Shown piece after piece: positions 43,255 through 52,694 of a stretch of 64,000 bases of DNA (the stretch's first letter is position 1; the number at the start of each line of letters is the position of its first letter). The DNA lies in assembly GCA_028281665.1 (NCBI GenBank), contig JANQJK010000009.1, forward strand, positions 1-64,000. Direction: 5' to 3'. Made by a program: the position numbers and the translations under genes. The notes beneath the pieces are model-generated. The model was given only the letters and a program-made list of their open reading frames with translations. It was not told the origin of the DNA and did not search any database. The stretch comes from Hyphococcus sp. GTDB lineage: Bacteria > Pseudomonadota > Alphaproteobacteria > Caulobacterales > Parvularculaceae.

Positions 43255-44262
43255 TTATTCGTTCCCGTAGATGGCGACCCGCTGTTCCGACGCCGTCCGC
43301 ACGCCGCGGAACATGCCCCTGGTGTTGAAGGCCATGGCGTAGTCGCCGTCCTTGCCAAGCACGATAACCCCGCCGGTCGCTTCCATTTCCGTCAAGCGAT
43401 TATGTATCACGTCCTGTGTCGCTTCGGCGACGGTTTTCCCGCCATATTCGACCTGTGCGCAGATATCGCGCGCGACGGTCAGGCGAATGAAAAATTCGCC
43501 ATGGCCCGTTGACGATACGGCGCAGGATTCGTTGTCCGCATAGGTGCCGGCGCCAATGATTGGCGAATCGCCGACCCGGCCCCATTGCTTCATGGTCATC
43601 CCGCCCGTGGACGTGCCGGAGGCGAGATTGCCGTTCCTGTCCAGCGCCACGGCGCCGACCGTCCCGAATTTCCGGTCGACGGGGATCGCCGTTTCTCGCT
43701 GTCCGGTCTTTTCCTCTTCCAGGGCCTTTTGCAGGGCGTCCCAGCGACGATCCGTATAGAAATAATCGGGCGCAACGATTTCGAGCCCCTGCTCCCTGGC
43801 GAACGACTCAGCCCCTTCGCGAGCGAACATCACATGCCGTGATTTCTCCATGACGGCGCGGGCGAGCCTGATCGGGTTCTTCACGGATTTGACGCCGGCG
43901 ACGGCGCCGGCGTTTTTGGTCGCGCCATCCATAACCGAAGCGTCCAGTTCGTTTGCGCCGTCGCGGGTGAACACCGACCCCTTGCCGGCGTTGAAGTGAG
44001 GCGAATCTTCCATGATCACGATGGCGGCCTCGATAGCGTCGAGCGCCGACCCGCCGGCATCGAGCGTCGCATAGCCGGCGTCGAGCGCTTCGGTCAGCTT
44101 CGCCTTGAAGGCCTCTTCCTGTTCCGCCGTATACCGCCCCGGCTCCAGCGCGCCGGCGCCGCCGTGGATCACAATCGCAACGGGATGATCGGCGGCGTGG
44201 GAATACGTCCAGCCTAACAAGACTACGGCGACAAGCGGGAAAAATTTCATAAAAGCATCCAT
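43255..44262 (-). CDS. Isoaspartyl peptidase/L-asparaginase, Ntn-hydrolase type
   Basis: A 335-residue protein (331 if the ATG at 44250 is used) with a signal peptide (FFPLVAVVLLGWTYSHAADH), so it is exported. The plant-type asparaginase fold is clear: VIHGGAGALEPG, GGSALDAIEAAIVIMEDSPH and the self-cleavage site KFGTVGAVALDRNGNLASGTSTGG with the nucleophilic Thr. It would hydrolyse isoaspartyl peptides or asparagine in the periplasm. It is directly upstream of the carbonic anhydrase gene (2-bp gap) and is probably co-transcribed with it; a functional link is not obvious. Confidence 0.92.
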   Translation of the reverse strand: MDAFMKFFPLVAVVLLGWTYSHAADHPVAIVIHGGAGALEPGRYTAEQEEAFKAKLTEALDAGYATLDAGGSALDAIEAAIVIMEDSPHFNAGKGSVFTRDGANELDASVMDGATKNAGAVAGVKSVKNPIRLARAVMEKSRHVMFAREGAESFAREQGLEIVAPDYFYTDRRWDALQKALEEEKTGQRETAIPVDRKFGTVGAVALDRNGNLASGTSTGGMTMKQWGRVGDSPIIGAGTYADNESCAVSSTGHGEFFIRLTVARDICAQVEYGGKTVAEATQDVIHNRLTEMEATGGVIVLGKDGDYAMAFNTRGMFRGVRTASEQRVAIYGNE

Positions 44263-44326
44263 TTACCTGATTCAAATCAACATCGGCGCGCCGAGCGAAC
44301 AAATTCAACTTTTTAGTGTTTGTGTG

Positions 44327-45532
44327 TCAGCTTGTGTCCTCTTTGGGCGACATTCCGAATACGCGCAGCCACGCCTGTTCCGGGAAGCAGTCAATTTCAT
44401 CGGACGAAAATACGATCTCGGCGTCCGATTGCAGATACTTATCGTCGCCTGAAATCAGGGCATGTTCAACAAACCACAAACGATCACTGCACTCATACGC
44501 GACATCTTCCGACTTGGGCAAAGCTTCATATGCGCTCCGGGAGACCTCACCGAGAAAGTACCGCAAGATCGCAATACTCTGAGCGTCTTGATCTGAAGCG
44601 GGCGCTTCCATCTCCGTAGCCAAGGCCGCCCTCAGTAACTCAGGTTTTTCGTCACCGTTTTTCAGGTGTAGCAAATACGCTTGAACCTCCATGGAGGGTC
44701 GGGAGCAAAAGCTTGGATCATCACGCTGCTTCGCAACTTCTTCCTGTAATGATCGCGCCCGTGCAAGATACCCTTCCCAGGAGTTTTCGTACTCGTAATC
44801 CTTCAGATACGCCGCCATTCTTGATAACGACATGCCGGAGTAAACGCCGGCGCAGTTAAAACGCGTTCCCTCACGAAGTACGGCTTCATTAAACCGGATC
44901 GCCTCCTGATAGTCGACAGGAAAACCAAAATAGCCCGAGAAATAACCGATAGCCACGTTGTTCATGCAACCGCCATGACCGATCTCCGCGCACTTTCGCC
45001 AGTACTCCGCGGCTCGTTTTTCAGACATCAAGAAATTGAACGCAACCTGACCTGCATAAAAACCCGCATCCATATAGTCCGAGGCCACACTGGACGACAT
45101 AACGAATTCAAAGTCCGCTAATGCTTGCTCAAGTTCGGCATTATTGATTTCGCCGTCATTGACGTCATATCGCGCGAAGGCAAGCTGGTGAAAACCGATT
45201 GCACGCCAGAACCGAAGATGCGCTGCGCCCGCGTGGGACACGCGCCCTGAATTCAGCGCCGACGTCAACTCGGCGATAGCATCCAGTAATCTGTCGATAT
45301 CTCCGACTTCGCCGGACCGGTTTACGCCATCAATATAAAGCAGCGCCAACACCAGCTCGGGCTTTGTTATCCGCGCGCCATCTGCAATCAGGTCGTCTGA
45401 GTTCGCAGCGTCGATACCGCCCGCCGAATCGCCTCGTTCGGGCGCAGATACGCACCCATTGAGAAGAATCAGCGCCAATGCACCAAAGGCAGCCGTTGCG
45501 ATGACTTTGAACGTGTGGCGCGAGCAGATCAT
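44327..45532 (-). CDS. Sel1-like lipoprotein of unknown function
   Basis: A 401-residue predicted lipoprotein: hydrophobic run FGALALILLNGC with the lipobox Cys near residue 27. The body is helical with tetratrico/Sel1-like pairs (AEYWRKCAEIGHGGCMNNVAIGYFSG, DYQEAIRFNEAVLREGTRFN). I chose the ATG at 45532; a TTG 18 nt upstream is possible. It probably binds a partner in the envelope. It stands alone between the isoaspartyl peptidase gene and the HerA-like gene on the same strand. Confidence 0.65.
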   Translation of the reverse strand: MICSRHTFKVIATAAFGALALILLNGCVSAPERGDSAGGIDAANSDDLIADGARITKPELVLALLYIDGVNRSGEVGDIDRLLDAIAELTSALNSGRVSHAGAAHLRFWRAIGFHQLAFARYDVNDGEINNAELEQALADFEFVMSSSVASDYMDAGFYAGQVAFNFLMSEKRAAEYWRKCAEIGHGGCMNNVAIGYFSGYFGFPVDYQEAIRFNEAVLREGTRFNCAGVYSGMSLSRMAAYLKDYEYENSWEGYLARARSLQEEVAKQRDDPSFCSRPSMEVQAYLLHLKNGDEKPELLRAALATEMEAPASDQDAQSIAILRYFLGEVSRSAYEALPKSEDVAYECSDRLWFVEHALISGDDKYLQSDAEIVFSSDEIDCFPEQAWLRVFGMSPKEDTS

Positions 45533-45656
45533 TTTCGCAGTTTCACACAATTCGAACTCGAATAGAATATCGTCAGAAAACGAATGTATGAGCGTACTTC
45601 GCGCGGACGACGCCCATATCGCGGATCACCGCCGAGCTCGTGCCGGTAGTTTATCC

Positions 45657-47369
45657 CTACTCGATCTCCGGCAGCAGCATGCGCTGGGCGCGCCATTGTT
45701 CGACGATGCGTTCGATGAAGCCGGAATCCTCCAGCTCGACCGACCATCCGTCGGAGAAACTGGCGGTGAGGCTGCGGGGCACGGCGTCTCGCGGCAGGGC
45801 GTCGAAGCGTATGCGCGTCGGCATCGGCACGCCCTCGCCCACGGCAATGGCTTCGCCGAGACCGAGCGACGGCAAGCACGAGAGAAGACTTGTGGACGCA
45901 TCCGGCACGGCGGCGCGCAGCGCTTCCTGGTCAGCCTGGTTGGCCAGACGCATGGCGAAGATCGTGTTGCATTGCGAAAGGACAGTGGGATCGAGTTCCG
46001 TCGGCCGTTGCGACGCGACCCAGAGCGACACGCCGACTTTGCGGCCTTCCTTGGCGAGACGGACGATCGAGCGACGGGTCGGCCCAAAACCCTCATTGGC
46101 GTCGGCCGGCGCGTAGCGATGCGCGTCCTCGCAGACGAGTGCAATCGGCGCCGCGCCGTTGCTCCATAGCCCGAACTCGAAAGCGAGACGCGTCACGACC
46201 GAGACAACAACCTGCACAACCTCGCTCGGCAGGCCCCCAAGCTCGACAATGGAAACCGGCTGCCCGTCGACGGGAATACGAAAGAGCTGGCCGAGAAAAT
46301 CGATCAGGTTATCCTGGATCGTCAGGCTGCCGAACATGAAGGCGTAGCGGGCGTCCTGGCTGATGGTCGAGATGCGATTGCGCAGGCGCTTGTAAGGGCC
46401 GGTATTGCGCGTCGAATCGAGACCGCCCAGCGCCTTGTCGATAAGCCCCAGCAACTCCGATACTCTATATGGCGTCGGCGTATCCACCGTGATCGCCGTC
46501 AGATCGGCCCGCAGGCGCGACTGCGACCGGCTGAGGCCCGACATATTCAGTTTCTTCGCCGCCGGCACGAGATCGGCCAGCAGTTCAATTTCCTCTGTAT
46601 ACCCCTCTTTTCCAGGATAGAGCACTTCCACAAGCTCATCGAAGGTCAGCATCCAGTACGGCAGGGTGAGCGTCGTCGGATCGAAGACGACCGCCCGGTC
46701 CTCGAAGCTTTTCGAGTACTCGTTGTGCGGATCGAGAATAACGATATGCCCGTGGGGAAAGCGTTCAAGCACCGACCGCAGCAAAAGCGCCAGCGCGCAG
46801 GACTTTCCCGCCCCCGTGGTGCCCAGCACCGCGCAGTGGCGCGAAAACAGCTCGTCTACATTGACCGTCGCGGGGATCTGCGCGTCCTGCTTGACGACGC
46901 CGATGCGCACGCTTGACGTACCGTTGAGCGAAAAGAGCGCCGTCAATTCGTCCCGCGTCGCCACGTGAACGCCGTCGCCAAGAGTCGGGAAGGAAGAAAC
47001 ACCGCGCTTGAACCGCGCCGGCGCGTTGATGGTCGGCTTGGTGAACTCGCCGATCAGCTCCATCTCGACAATGCGGATGGTCTGCACGGCGCTGTCATGG
47101 GACGGCGCCGGCACGCTCATGGCCGAAACAAGACCGAGCACCACCGCGTGGCCGGCGTCAATCGACATGATGGCGCCGAGTTGCGGCTTGAAATCGCGCT
47201 CCTCATCCGGCTGGTCCGGGTCCAGCAGCACGAGGGCGTGGGATCCGGTAACCGATACGACGGCGCCGACGCGCGGTTTTTCCTGAAAAGCCGTGTCGTA
47301 AGCTTCGGCGGTCGGCGCGGCCGTTCCCTTACGGACAATCGGCGATTTTCGGGAGGGGTTAGGCTGCAT
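45657..47369 (-). CDS. HerA/FtsK-type ATPase (DUF87 family)
   Basis: A 570-residue ring ATPase. A N-terminal HAS-barrel-like region (VGAVVSVTGSHALVLLDP) leads to Walker A LGTTGAGKSCAL at about 183-190 and Walker B-like HIVILDPHNEYSKSF; later ALVCEDAHRYAPAD and VSLWVASQRPTELD with the final arginine region complete the HerA core. HerA motors move DNA, with NurA nucleases or in defence systems. The start at 47369 (MQPNPSRKSP) overlaps the upstream kinase gene by 11 bp. No nuclease partner is adjacent; the only coupled gene is the histidine kinase-like one, an unusual pairing. Confidence 0.88.
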   Translation of the reverse strand: MQPNPSRKSPIVRKGTAAPTAEAYDTAFQEKPRVGAVVSVTGSHALVLLDPDQPDEERDFKPQLGAIMSIDAGHAVVLGLVSAMSVPAPSHDSAVQTIRIVEMELIGEFTKPTINAPARFKRGVSSFPTLGDGVHVATRDELTALFSLNGTSSVRIGVVKQDAQIPATVNVDELFSRHCAVLGTTGAGKSCALALLLRSVLERFPHGHIVILDPHNEYSKSFEDRAVVFDPTTLTLPYWMLTFDELVEVLYPGKEGYTEEIELLADLVPAAKKLNMSGLSRSQSRLRADLTAITVDTPTPYRVSELLGLIDKALGGLDSTRNTGPYKRLRNRISTISQDARYAFMFGSLTIQDNLIDFLGQLFRIPVDGQPVSIVELGGLPSEVVQVVVSVVTRLAFEFGLWSNGAAPIALVCEDAHRYAPADANEGFGPTRRSIVRLAKEGRKVGVSLWVASQRPTELDPTVLSQCNTIFAMRLANQADQEALRAAVPDASTSLLSCLPSLGLGEAIAVGEGVPMPTRIRFDALPRDAVPRSLTASFSDGWSVELEDSGFIERIVEQWRAQRMLLPEIE

Positions 47370-48267
47370 GGCTTGTCTCCAAGTCGAAAGGCTCTTCTGT
47401 TTCCAGTGATGTTTCGTCGAACGCATCGGCGTCGAATTCGGGTTCGGGCAAAACGAGACGCACGAAGGTTCCGCGATCCTTGCGGCTCTTGATGTAGAAC
47501 TGGCCGCCCTGCATCTCTATGAATGACTTGGCGATCGCATAGCCGACGCCGGGGCCGGAAAATGCGCGATCGAGCCCGCGGTGCACTTCGTTAAACGCCG
47601 TCAGCGCATCCTTGATTTCTTCGCCGGTCATCCCCTCGCCCTCGTCGCGCACGGCGATTTCAGGGCGCCCTTCCAGATCGTAGGCGGCGCGCACAAGGAT
47701 ACGCCCGCCCTCCCGGCACGCCTTCAGGGCGCATTGCACGATATGATCGATCGCCTGGGCGACGCGCTCCTCATCGCCCCAGGCAAGGACAGGGTCGCCT
47801 TCGTTCCGGCGGATGATGGCAACGCCGGCGGCGTCGGCGCGGATTTTTGCGCGCGCAATGGCCTCGCCGAGCATCAGATCAAGATCGAGTTCGCTGTTCG
47901 ACAGCTCGATCCCGCCGCTTTCAAAGGCCGCCACTTCCAGAATGGTGTTGATATGGCCGAGCAACAGGTCAGCGGACTGGAGAATATACTGCGCGTATTC
48001 GCCGGTGCGCTCATCGTCGATGCTGAACTCGTCGGCCTGACGAAGCATCGTGGCGAAACCGATGATGGCGTTCAGCGGCGTGCGCAGCTCGTGGTTCATG
48101 TTGGCGAGAAACTCCGAACGCGCCTTGATGGCGTTTTCCGCCTCGGCGCGCGCCGCGCGCACTTCAAGGTCCGCGCGCCGGCGCATGAGCTGTTCGCTCA
48201 TCATGGACGCATAGTCGGACAGGAGCGATCCTTCGTTCGTACGATGAAAAAATTGCAGGGCGCGCAT
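47359..48267 (-). CDS. Soluble histidine kinase-like protein with degenerate N-box
   Basis: A 302-residue protein without membrane segments. The H-box FLANMNHELRTPLNAIIGFA puts the phospho-acceptor at His59. In the ATPase domain the D-box VRDEGEGMTGEE (Asp208) and the GPGVGYAIAKSFIEMQGG lid motif are present, but the N-box reads AIDHIVQCALKA: the Mg-binding Asn is replaced by Cys179 and the first Asn by His175. It may be a phosphatase, a pseudokinase or a phospho-relay scaffold. It overlaps the HerA-like gene by 11 bp and leads that operon. Confidence 0.85.
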   Translation of the reverse strand: MRALQFFHRTNEGSLLSDYASMMSEQLMRRRADLEVRAARAEAENAIKARSEFLANMNHELRTPLNAIIGFATMLRQADEFSIDDERTGEYAQYILQSADLLLGHINTILEVAAFESGGIELSNSELDLDLMLGEAIARAKIRADAAGVAIIRRNEGDPVLAWGDEERVAQAIDHIVQCALKACREGGRILVRAAYDLEGRPEIAVRDEGEGMTGEEIKDALTAFNEVHRGLDRAFSGPGVGYAIAKSFIEMQGGQFYIKSRKDRGTFVRLVLPEPEFDADAFDETSLETEEPFDLETSHAA

Positions 48268-48302
48268 GGCTTTTCCTCGCGGAAAAACTAGCCTTTGAAG
48301 CG

Positions 48303-48317
48303 CTAATGCGGCGTTAA
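48303..48317 (-). promoter_or_regulatory. Possible CtrA box
   Basis: On the minus strand TTAACGCCGCATTAG, that is TTAA-N7-TTAG, one mismatch from the CtrA consensus TTAA-N7-TTAA. It lies 36 bp upstream of the kinase-HerA operon start. A single site with a mismatch can occur by chance. Confidence 0.3.
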
Positions 48318-48386
48318 GCCGAAAAAATGCAGGTCTGCGTTAACGCCTGGTTTACGATCAGGGGGCGCAGCGCAAAAATGCGATAA

Positions 48387-50282
48387 TCATGCGCCTTGCG
48401 GGGCGTCGCCGACCGGCCGGTCGCCGGCTTTCTCGCGCTCGGCGCTCGCCTTTGCGGATCTTGCGTCCGGCGGCTTCGGAATATAGGCGAGCACCGTGTC
48501 GCCGATCTCCGGTTTCAGCGGCGCTTCCTCGGACGCGAAAGACAACACGCCCTTGCGGAGAATAAGGACAATCTCGTGCTCCTTAACGAGATCCTTTCTG
48601 TACTGTTCGGGCGGATATTCTTCGGAGAGCTTTGTCTTCTGGTAGACCCAGCCGGAGTAATGACGGCGCAGCAATTCGTCCAGCGGCGCGCCCGAATGGA
48701 GAAACGTCCGTCCCTGGAGCGTATAGGACAACGCCTTGCGGTCTTCCTCATCCTTGCCGCGGGCATTGACCTGATAGATCGCCGCGCGGCCAAGCTCCGG
48801 CGCAAGGTCCGTGGAGACGAGCGCGTTATGGGCTTCATTGCCGCTGACCGCAAGCAGATAACCGAAACGGTTTAGGTCGAGATGGTGCTCGGTCACTTCC
48901 GACAGGATTTCACCGTAATAGGTCGGCACGTTGGCGAGGCGCGCAGGTTTCAGGCGGCGCCAGCTTGCGTCCGCCACCATCACCGGGATTTCCATTTCCT
49001 GAATCTTGGCTGCCAGCGCAATCGACCAGGGCGACGCGCCGGCGATCAGGACGCCCGGCCGCTCCGTCGCCGCGAGGCCCAATGCTTTTGCAAGGGGCCC
49101 GATCGTGAACCCGTGGGCGATCACGGTCGCAAACACCATGGCAAACGCAAGGGGGATAAGTTTCTCGCCGTCGATAAACCCCGCCTCGAAAAGCGCTGCG
49201 CCGAAAAAGCTTGAAACGGCGACGGCGACGATGCCGCGCGGCGCGATCCATCCGACGAGGAGACGCTCCTTGATCGGCAGTCCGGCCCCGATGGTGGAGA
49301 CAAAAACCGACACCGGTCGGACAACGAACAACATGGCGAGAATGAACAGGAGATCGGACCAGCCGAGCGCCAGGATGGTGTCGTAGGTGAGGTTCGCCGT
49401 CAGGATGATAAAGACGCCTGAAACGAGAATGACGGCGATGTTTTCCTTGAACAGGCGAAGCTCGTTGATGCTGGCGATTTTCGAGTTCGCCATGGTGACC
49501 CCCATGGCGGTGACGGCGAGAAGGCCGGCTTCGTGCTGCAACAGGTTGGCGAGCTCGAAACACACCAGCACCATCGTCAACAGCACGGGCGGTTTCAGAT
49601 ACTCCGGCACCCAGCCGCGCCGGAAAGACGCCGCCGCCAAACGCCCGATGGCGTAGCCAAGCGCGCCGGAGAGGATCGACGCCAACACAATCGACGAGAT
49701 CACGTCGGAAAGCGTTCCATGGGCGCCACCATAAACAACGAATTCAAAAACCAGCACCGCAAGCAGCGCGCCGACAGGATCGTTGACGATCCCTTCCCAC
49801 TTCAAGAGGGCGGCCGGACGTGGATTGAGTTTCGATTGCCGCAGCAGGGGAATGATCACGGTCGGCCCGGTCACCACCATGATGCCGCCGAAAAGAAGCG
49901 CGACCGGCCAGGAAAGGCCGGCGATGTAGTGGGCCGCGAGGGCGCCGAGCCCCCAGGCGATGGGAACGCCCGGCAACACCAGTCGGCGCACGCCCTGTTT
50001 CAGTCCGCGAATCTCGGAAAAATTTAGCTGGAGGCCGCCCTCAAACAGGATCACGGCCACCGCAATCGCAATGATCGGCCGGTAAAACTCCCCGAACAGC
50101 GCTTCCATGGGCGGCGCGCCCGGCGGCGCGTCGGCCGGCGTGAACACCCCGAGCACCGGTCCGGCGATGACGCCGGCGATCGACATCAAAACGATGGCGG
50201 GCGTATTCGTTCGCCAGGCCAGCCATTGCGCGCCAATGCCGAGGACGCCAATGATCGCGCAGGCGAATACGAGGTTTTCCAT
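48387..50282 (-). CDS. Cation:proton antiporter with C-terminal nucleotide-binding region
   Basis: A 631-residue inner-membrane antiporter of the CPA family. About twelve hydrophobic segments occupy residues 1-400 (IGVLGIGAQWLAWRTNTPA, AIAVAVILFEGGLQLNFSEI, VLLFGGIMVVTGPTVIIPLL, WEGIVNDPVGALLAVLVFEF with the conserved Asp pair region). The C-terminal part has a TrkA/RCK-like Rossmann piece (RPGVLIAGASPWSIALAAKI) and a trailing RCK_C-like segment. It exchanges Na+ or K+ for H+. It lies 21 bp after the crotonase gene on the same strand, but a functional link is unlikely. Confidence 0.9.
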   Translation of the reverse strand: MENLVFACAIIGVLGIGAQWLAWRTNTPAIVLMSIAGVIAGPVLGVFTPADAPPGAPPMEALFGEFYRPIIAIAVAVILFEGGLQLNFSEIRGLKQGVRRLVLPGVPIAWGLGALAAHYIAGLSWPVALLFGGIMVVTGPTVIIPLLRQSKLNPRPAALLKWEGIVNDPVGALLAVLVFEFVVYGGAHGTLSDVISSIVLASILSGALGYAIGRLAAASFRRGWVPEYLKPPVLLTMVLVCFELANLLQHEAGLLAVTAMGVTMANSKIASINELRLFKENIAVILVSGVFIILTANLTYDTILALGWSDLLFILAMLFVVRPVSVFVSTIGAGLPIKERLLVGWIAPRGIVAVAVSSFFGAALFEAGFIDGEKLIPLAFAMVFATVIAHGFTIGPLAKALGLAATERPGVLIAGASPWSIALAAKIQEMEIPVMVADASWRRLKPARLANVPTYYGEILSEVTEHHLDLNRFGYLLAVSGNEAHNALVSTDLAPELGRAAIYQVNARGKDEEDRKALSYTLQGRTFLHSGAPLDELLRRHYSGWVYQKTKLSEEYPPEQYRKDLVKEHEIVLILRKGVLSFASEEAPLKPEIGDTVLAYIPKPPDARSAKASAEREKAGDRPVGDAPQGA

Positions 50283-50303
50283 GTAAGCGGCGGGCCCGCT
50301 TGC

Positions 50304-51080
50304 TTACTTGTGCTTGAAAGCGGGTTTTCGTTTTTCCACGAACGCCGCCATGCCTTCTTTCTGATCCTCCAGCCCGAAGACGGAATGAAAAAGGCGCCGC
50401 TCGAACCGCACGCCTTCGGTCAACGTCGTTTCGTATGCGCGATTGACGGAGTCTTTGGTCAGGCGAACGATGGGTCGGGAAAAAGCAGCGATCTGTTTGG
50501 CGACGCGAATGGCTTCGTCTCTCAACTCGCCCTTCGGCACAATGCGGCTGACCAGGCCGCAACGTTCCGCCTCTTCCGCATCCATCATACGGCCCGTCAG
50601 GCACATTTCCATGGCTTTCGACTTGCCGATGAAACGCGCAAGGCGTTGCGTGCCCCCGGCGCCGGGCATCGCGCCAATTGAAATTTCCGGCTGGCCGAAC
50701 TTTGCATTGTCCGCGGCGATAATGAAGTCGCACATCAATGCAAGCTCGCAACCGCCCCCAAGAGCGTAACCGGCGACTGCCGCGATCACCGGTTTTTTTG
50801 CGCGCGTCGCCTCTTCCCAGTTTTTGGTGATGAATTCCTCGCGCATGACGTCGATATAGTTCTTGTCCGCCATCTCCTTGATGTCGGCGCCCGCGGCGAA
50901 CGCTTTTTCAGAGCCGGTAATGATGATGCAGCCGACGGCGTCGTCGGCGTCGAGCTTGATGACCGCATCGGTGACTTCGTCCATCAGCTGGTTGTTGAAC
51001 GCATTCAGTGCATCGGGCCGATTAAGCGTGATGACGCCCACCGCGCCGTCGGTCTCGGTCAGAATGCATTCATATGACAT
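50304..51080 (-). CDS. Enoyl-CoA hydratase (crotonase family)
   Basis: Hydrates 2-enoyl-CoA in beta-oxidation. The 258-residue protein is the standard length. The oxyanion-hole segments are [17 protein letters not shown] and [21 protein letters not shown], and the catalytic Glu pair is around [20 protein letters not shown], complete for a short-chain hydratase. [13 protein letters not shown]-type segments and the C-terminal helix are present. It is a likely housekeeping gene and is read with the antiporter gene downstream. Confidence 0.93.
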   Translation of the reverse strand: MSYECILTETDGAVGVITLNRPDALNAFNNQLMDEVTDAVIKLDADDAVGCIIITGSEKAFAAGADIKEMADKNYIDVMREEFITKNWEEATRAKKPVIAAVAGYALGGGCELALMCDFIIAADNAKFGQPEISIGAMPGAGGTQRLARFIGKSKAMEMCLTGRMMDAEEAERCGLVSRIVPKGELRDEAIRVAKQIAAFSRPIVRLTKDSVNRAYETTLTEGVRFERRLFHSVFGLEDQKEGMAAFVEKRKPAFKHK

Positions 51081-51281
51081 GGTCGAAGTCCTTTTGATTT
51101 CACGGGATCGCGCGGCCTACGCACGCGATGCGCCCGCCTTTTAGTCCGATGGCGCCAAAAGCGAAAGCATTGACAACCACGTCCCCGCGCAGCAGCGCAA
51201 GGGGTTCGCTGGCTGGGCCGGAAATGGAATTTTTCAATATATTCAACAGTCTAGAACGGGGTCGGCCGCGGCCGGGCGCGG

Positions 51282-51911
51282 CTAGATCAACCCGATAAGG
51301 CGAATGACCTCCTGGCGCGCCTTCTCGTCGTCCCGGAAGACGCCCATCATGCGGCTTGTCGTCATGGAAACGCCGGGGGTTTCGACGCCGCGGGCCGTCA
51401 TGCAGGCATGGGTGGCCTCGATGACAACGGCGACGCCCTGGGGCTCCAGAACCTTCTGGATGCAATCGGCGATTTCCGCTGTCAGGCGTTCCTGCACCTG
51501 CAATCTTTTTGCGAATGTTTTCACTACGCGCGCTAGCTTCGAAATGCCGACAACCTTGTCGGTGGGCAGGTAAGCGACATGGGCCTTGCCCACAATCGGC
51601 GCCATATGATGTTCGCAGTGGGACTGGAACGGAATGTCTTTCAACAAAACGATTTCGTCGTAGCCGCCGACCTGCTCGAACGTCCGCTTCAGGAACGTTT
51701 CCGGGCACTGCTCGTAGCCGCGGAAATATTCAAGATACGCATCAACGACCCTGCGCGGCGTATCCTTTAATCCCTCGCGTTCGGGATCGTCGCCGATCCA
51801 TCGGATCAGTTCCTTGATGGCGTCGAGCGCCCGTTCGCGCTCCTCGGGGGTTCTCTCGCGGGGTTCGGCGGCCATATCGGGTCTTTCGGTTTCGGCGTAA
51901 TCAGTACGCAT
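51282..51911 (-). CDS. folE: GTP cyclohydrolase I
   Basis: Converts GTP to 7,8-dihydroneopterin triphosphate, the first step of folate synthesis. The 209-residue protein carries the zinc and active-site residues: [27 protein letters not shown] and the [26 protein letters not shown] segment, and the last part [24 protein letters not shown] contains the second zinc Cys. A start further downstream, at MAAEPRERT, is also possible. A terminator separates it from pal upstream. Confidence 0.95.
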   Translation of the reverse strand: MRTDYAETERPDMAAEPRERTPEERERALDAIKELIRWIGDDPEREGLKDTPRRVVDAYLEYFRGYEQCPETFLKRTFEQVGGYDEIVLLKDIPFQSHCEHHMAPIVGKAHVAYLPTDKVVGISKLARVVKTFAKRLQVQERLTAEIADCIQKVLEPQGVAVVIEATHACMTARGVETPGVSMTTSRMMGVFRDDEKARQEVIRLIGLI

Positions 51912-51969
51912 AAAGGATAGCGGTCGGATCGCCCGAAATCGAGTGCGACCGCGTGTAACAGCAGATCAC

Positions 51970-52000
51970 AAAAAAGCGCGCCGGAAGGGCGCGCTTTTTT
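51970..52000 (-). terminator. Rho-independent terminator after pal
   Basis: GCGCGCC (51976-51982) pairs with GGCGCGC (51988-51994) across a GGAAG loop, flanked by six A on the left and six T on the right, so it can work in both directions. It lies just after the pal stop and before folE. Confidence 0.85.
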
Positions 52001-52023
52001 CGTATTCGATCTGTTTGAGCGAC

Positions 52024-52506
52024 TTAGCCGGAAACGGACATCACCGATGTCGTCGAATTCCGGTTCTGCGCCCAGGCTGACTCGTTCGACCCTTGCGCGA
52101 TGGGACGTTCCTTGCCGTGGGATACGGTCTGCAACCGGCTGGCGGGAACGCCCAGGCTGATCAGGTAAGCGCGCGTCGCTTCGGCCCGGCGCGCGCCGAG
52201 GGCCAGATTGTATTCGCGTGTGCCCCGTTCGTCGGCATTACCGGCGAGTTGAACGGCGACGCTCGGATTGGAGATCAACCATTCGGCCTGCTTGCGCAGA
52301 GTCGATTGAGCCTGCGGCGTCAGGCTGTACTGATCGTAGCCGAAAAACACCCGGTGGCCGGCGTTGGCTTCGAGATCCTGTTGACTGCCCGGCTCGTAGC
52401 CGACTTTTTCCATGACCGGTTCGGTCGTATCGATGGCGGCGGTTTCTTCTGTGGTGGCGCAGCCGGCGACAAGCGCGAGGCCGGCAATGATTGCAATGTA
52501 CTTCAT
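52024..52506 (-). CDS. pal: Peptidoglycan-associated lipoprotein
   Basis: The outer-membrane lipoprotein of the Tol-Pal system. The 160-residue protein begins MKYIAIIAGLALVAGCATTE with a lipobox and ends with an OmpA-like domain: RVFFGYDQYSLTPQAQSTLR, VQLAGNADERGTREYNLALGARRAEA. The ATG at 52506 starts the signal peptide; a longer frame to 52587 has no support. Other tol genes are not adjacent here. It lies downstream of flgL on the same strand with a 188-bp gap that probably holds its own promoter. Confidence 0.93.
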   Translation of the reverse strand: MKYIAIIAGLALVAGCATTEETAAIDTTEPVMEKVGYEPGSQQDLEANAGHRVFFGYDQYSLTPQAQSTLRKQAEWLISNPSVAVQLAGNADERGTREYNLALGARRAEATRAYLISLGVPASRLQTVSHGKERPIAQGSNESAWAQNRNSTTSVMSVSG

Positions 52507-52694
52507 ATCTGCGAACACTCCGAGTTCGTACGAATTTCCCCGTCCACGAGTAAGCGCGCGAAATGGATGAGCGCCCCCCGAAAGCAATGTGCCGGTATAC
52601 GGCGACCGGCCGCCCAGTGCAATAAATGGCTATTGTTGCGCCTGAGTGACAGTTTGATAGCCAGATTCTGACGCCAAGTCGCCGTTTTGGATCA

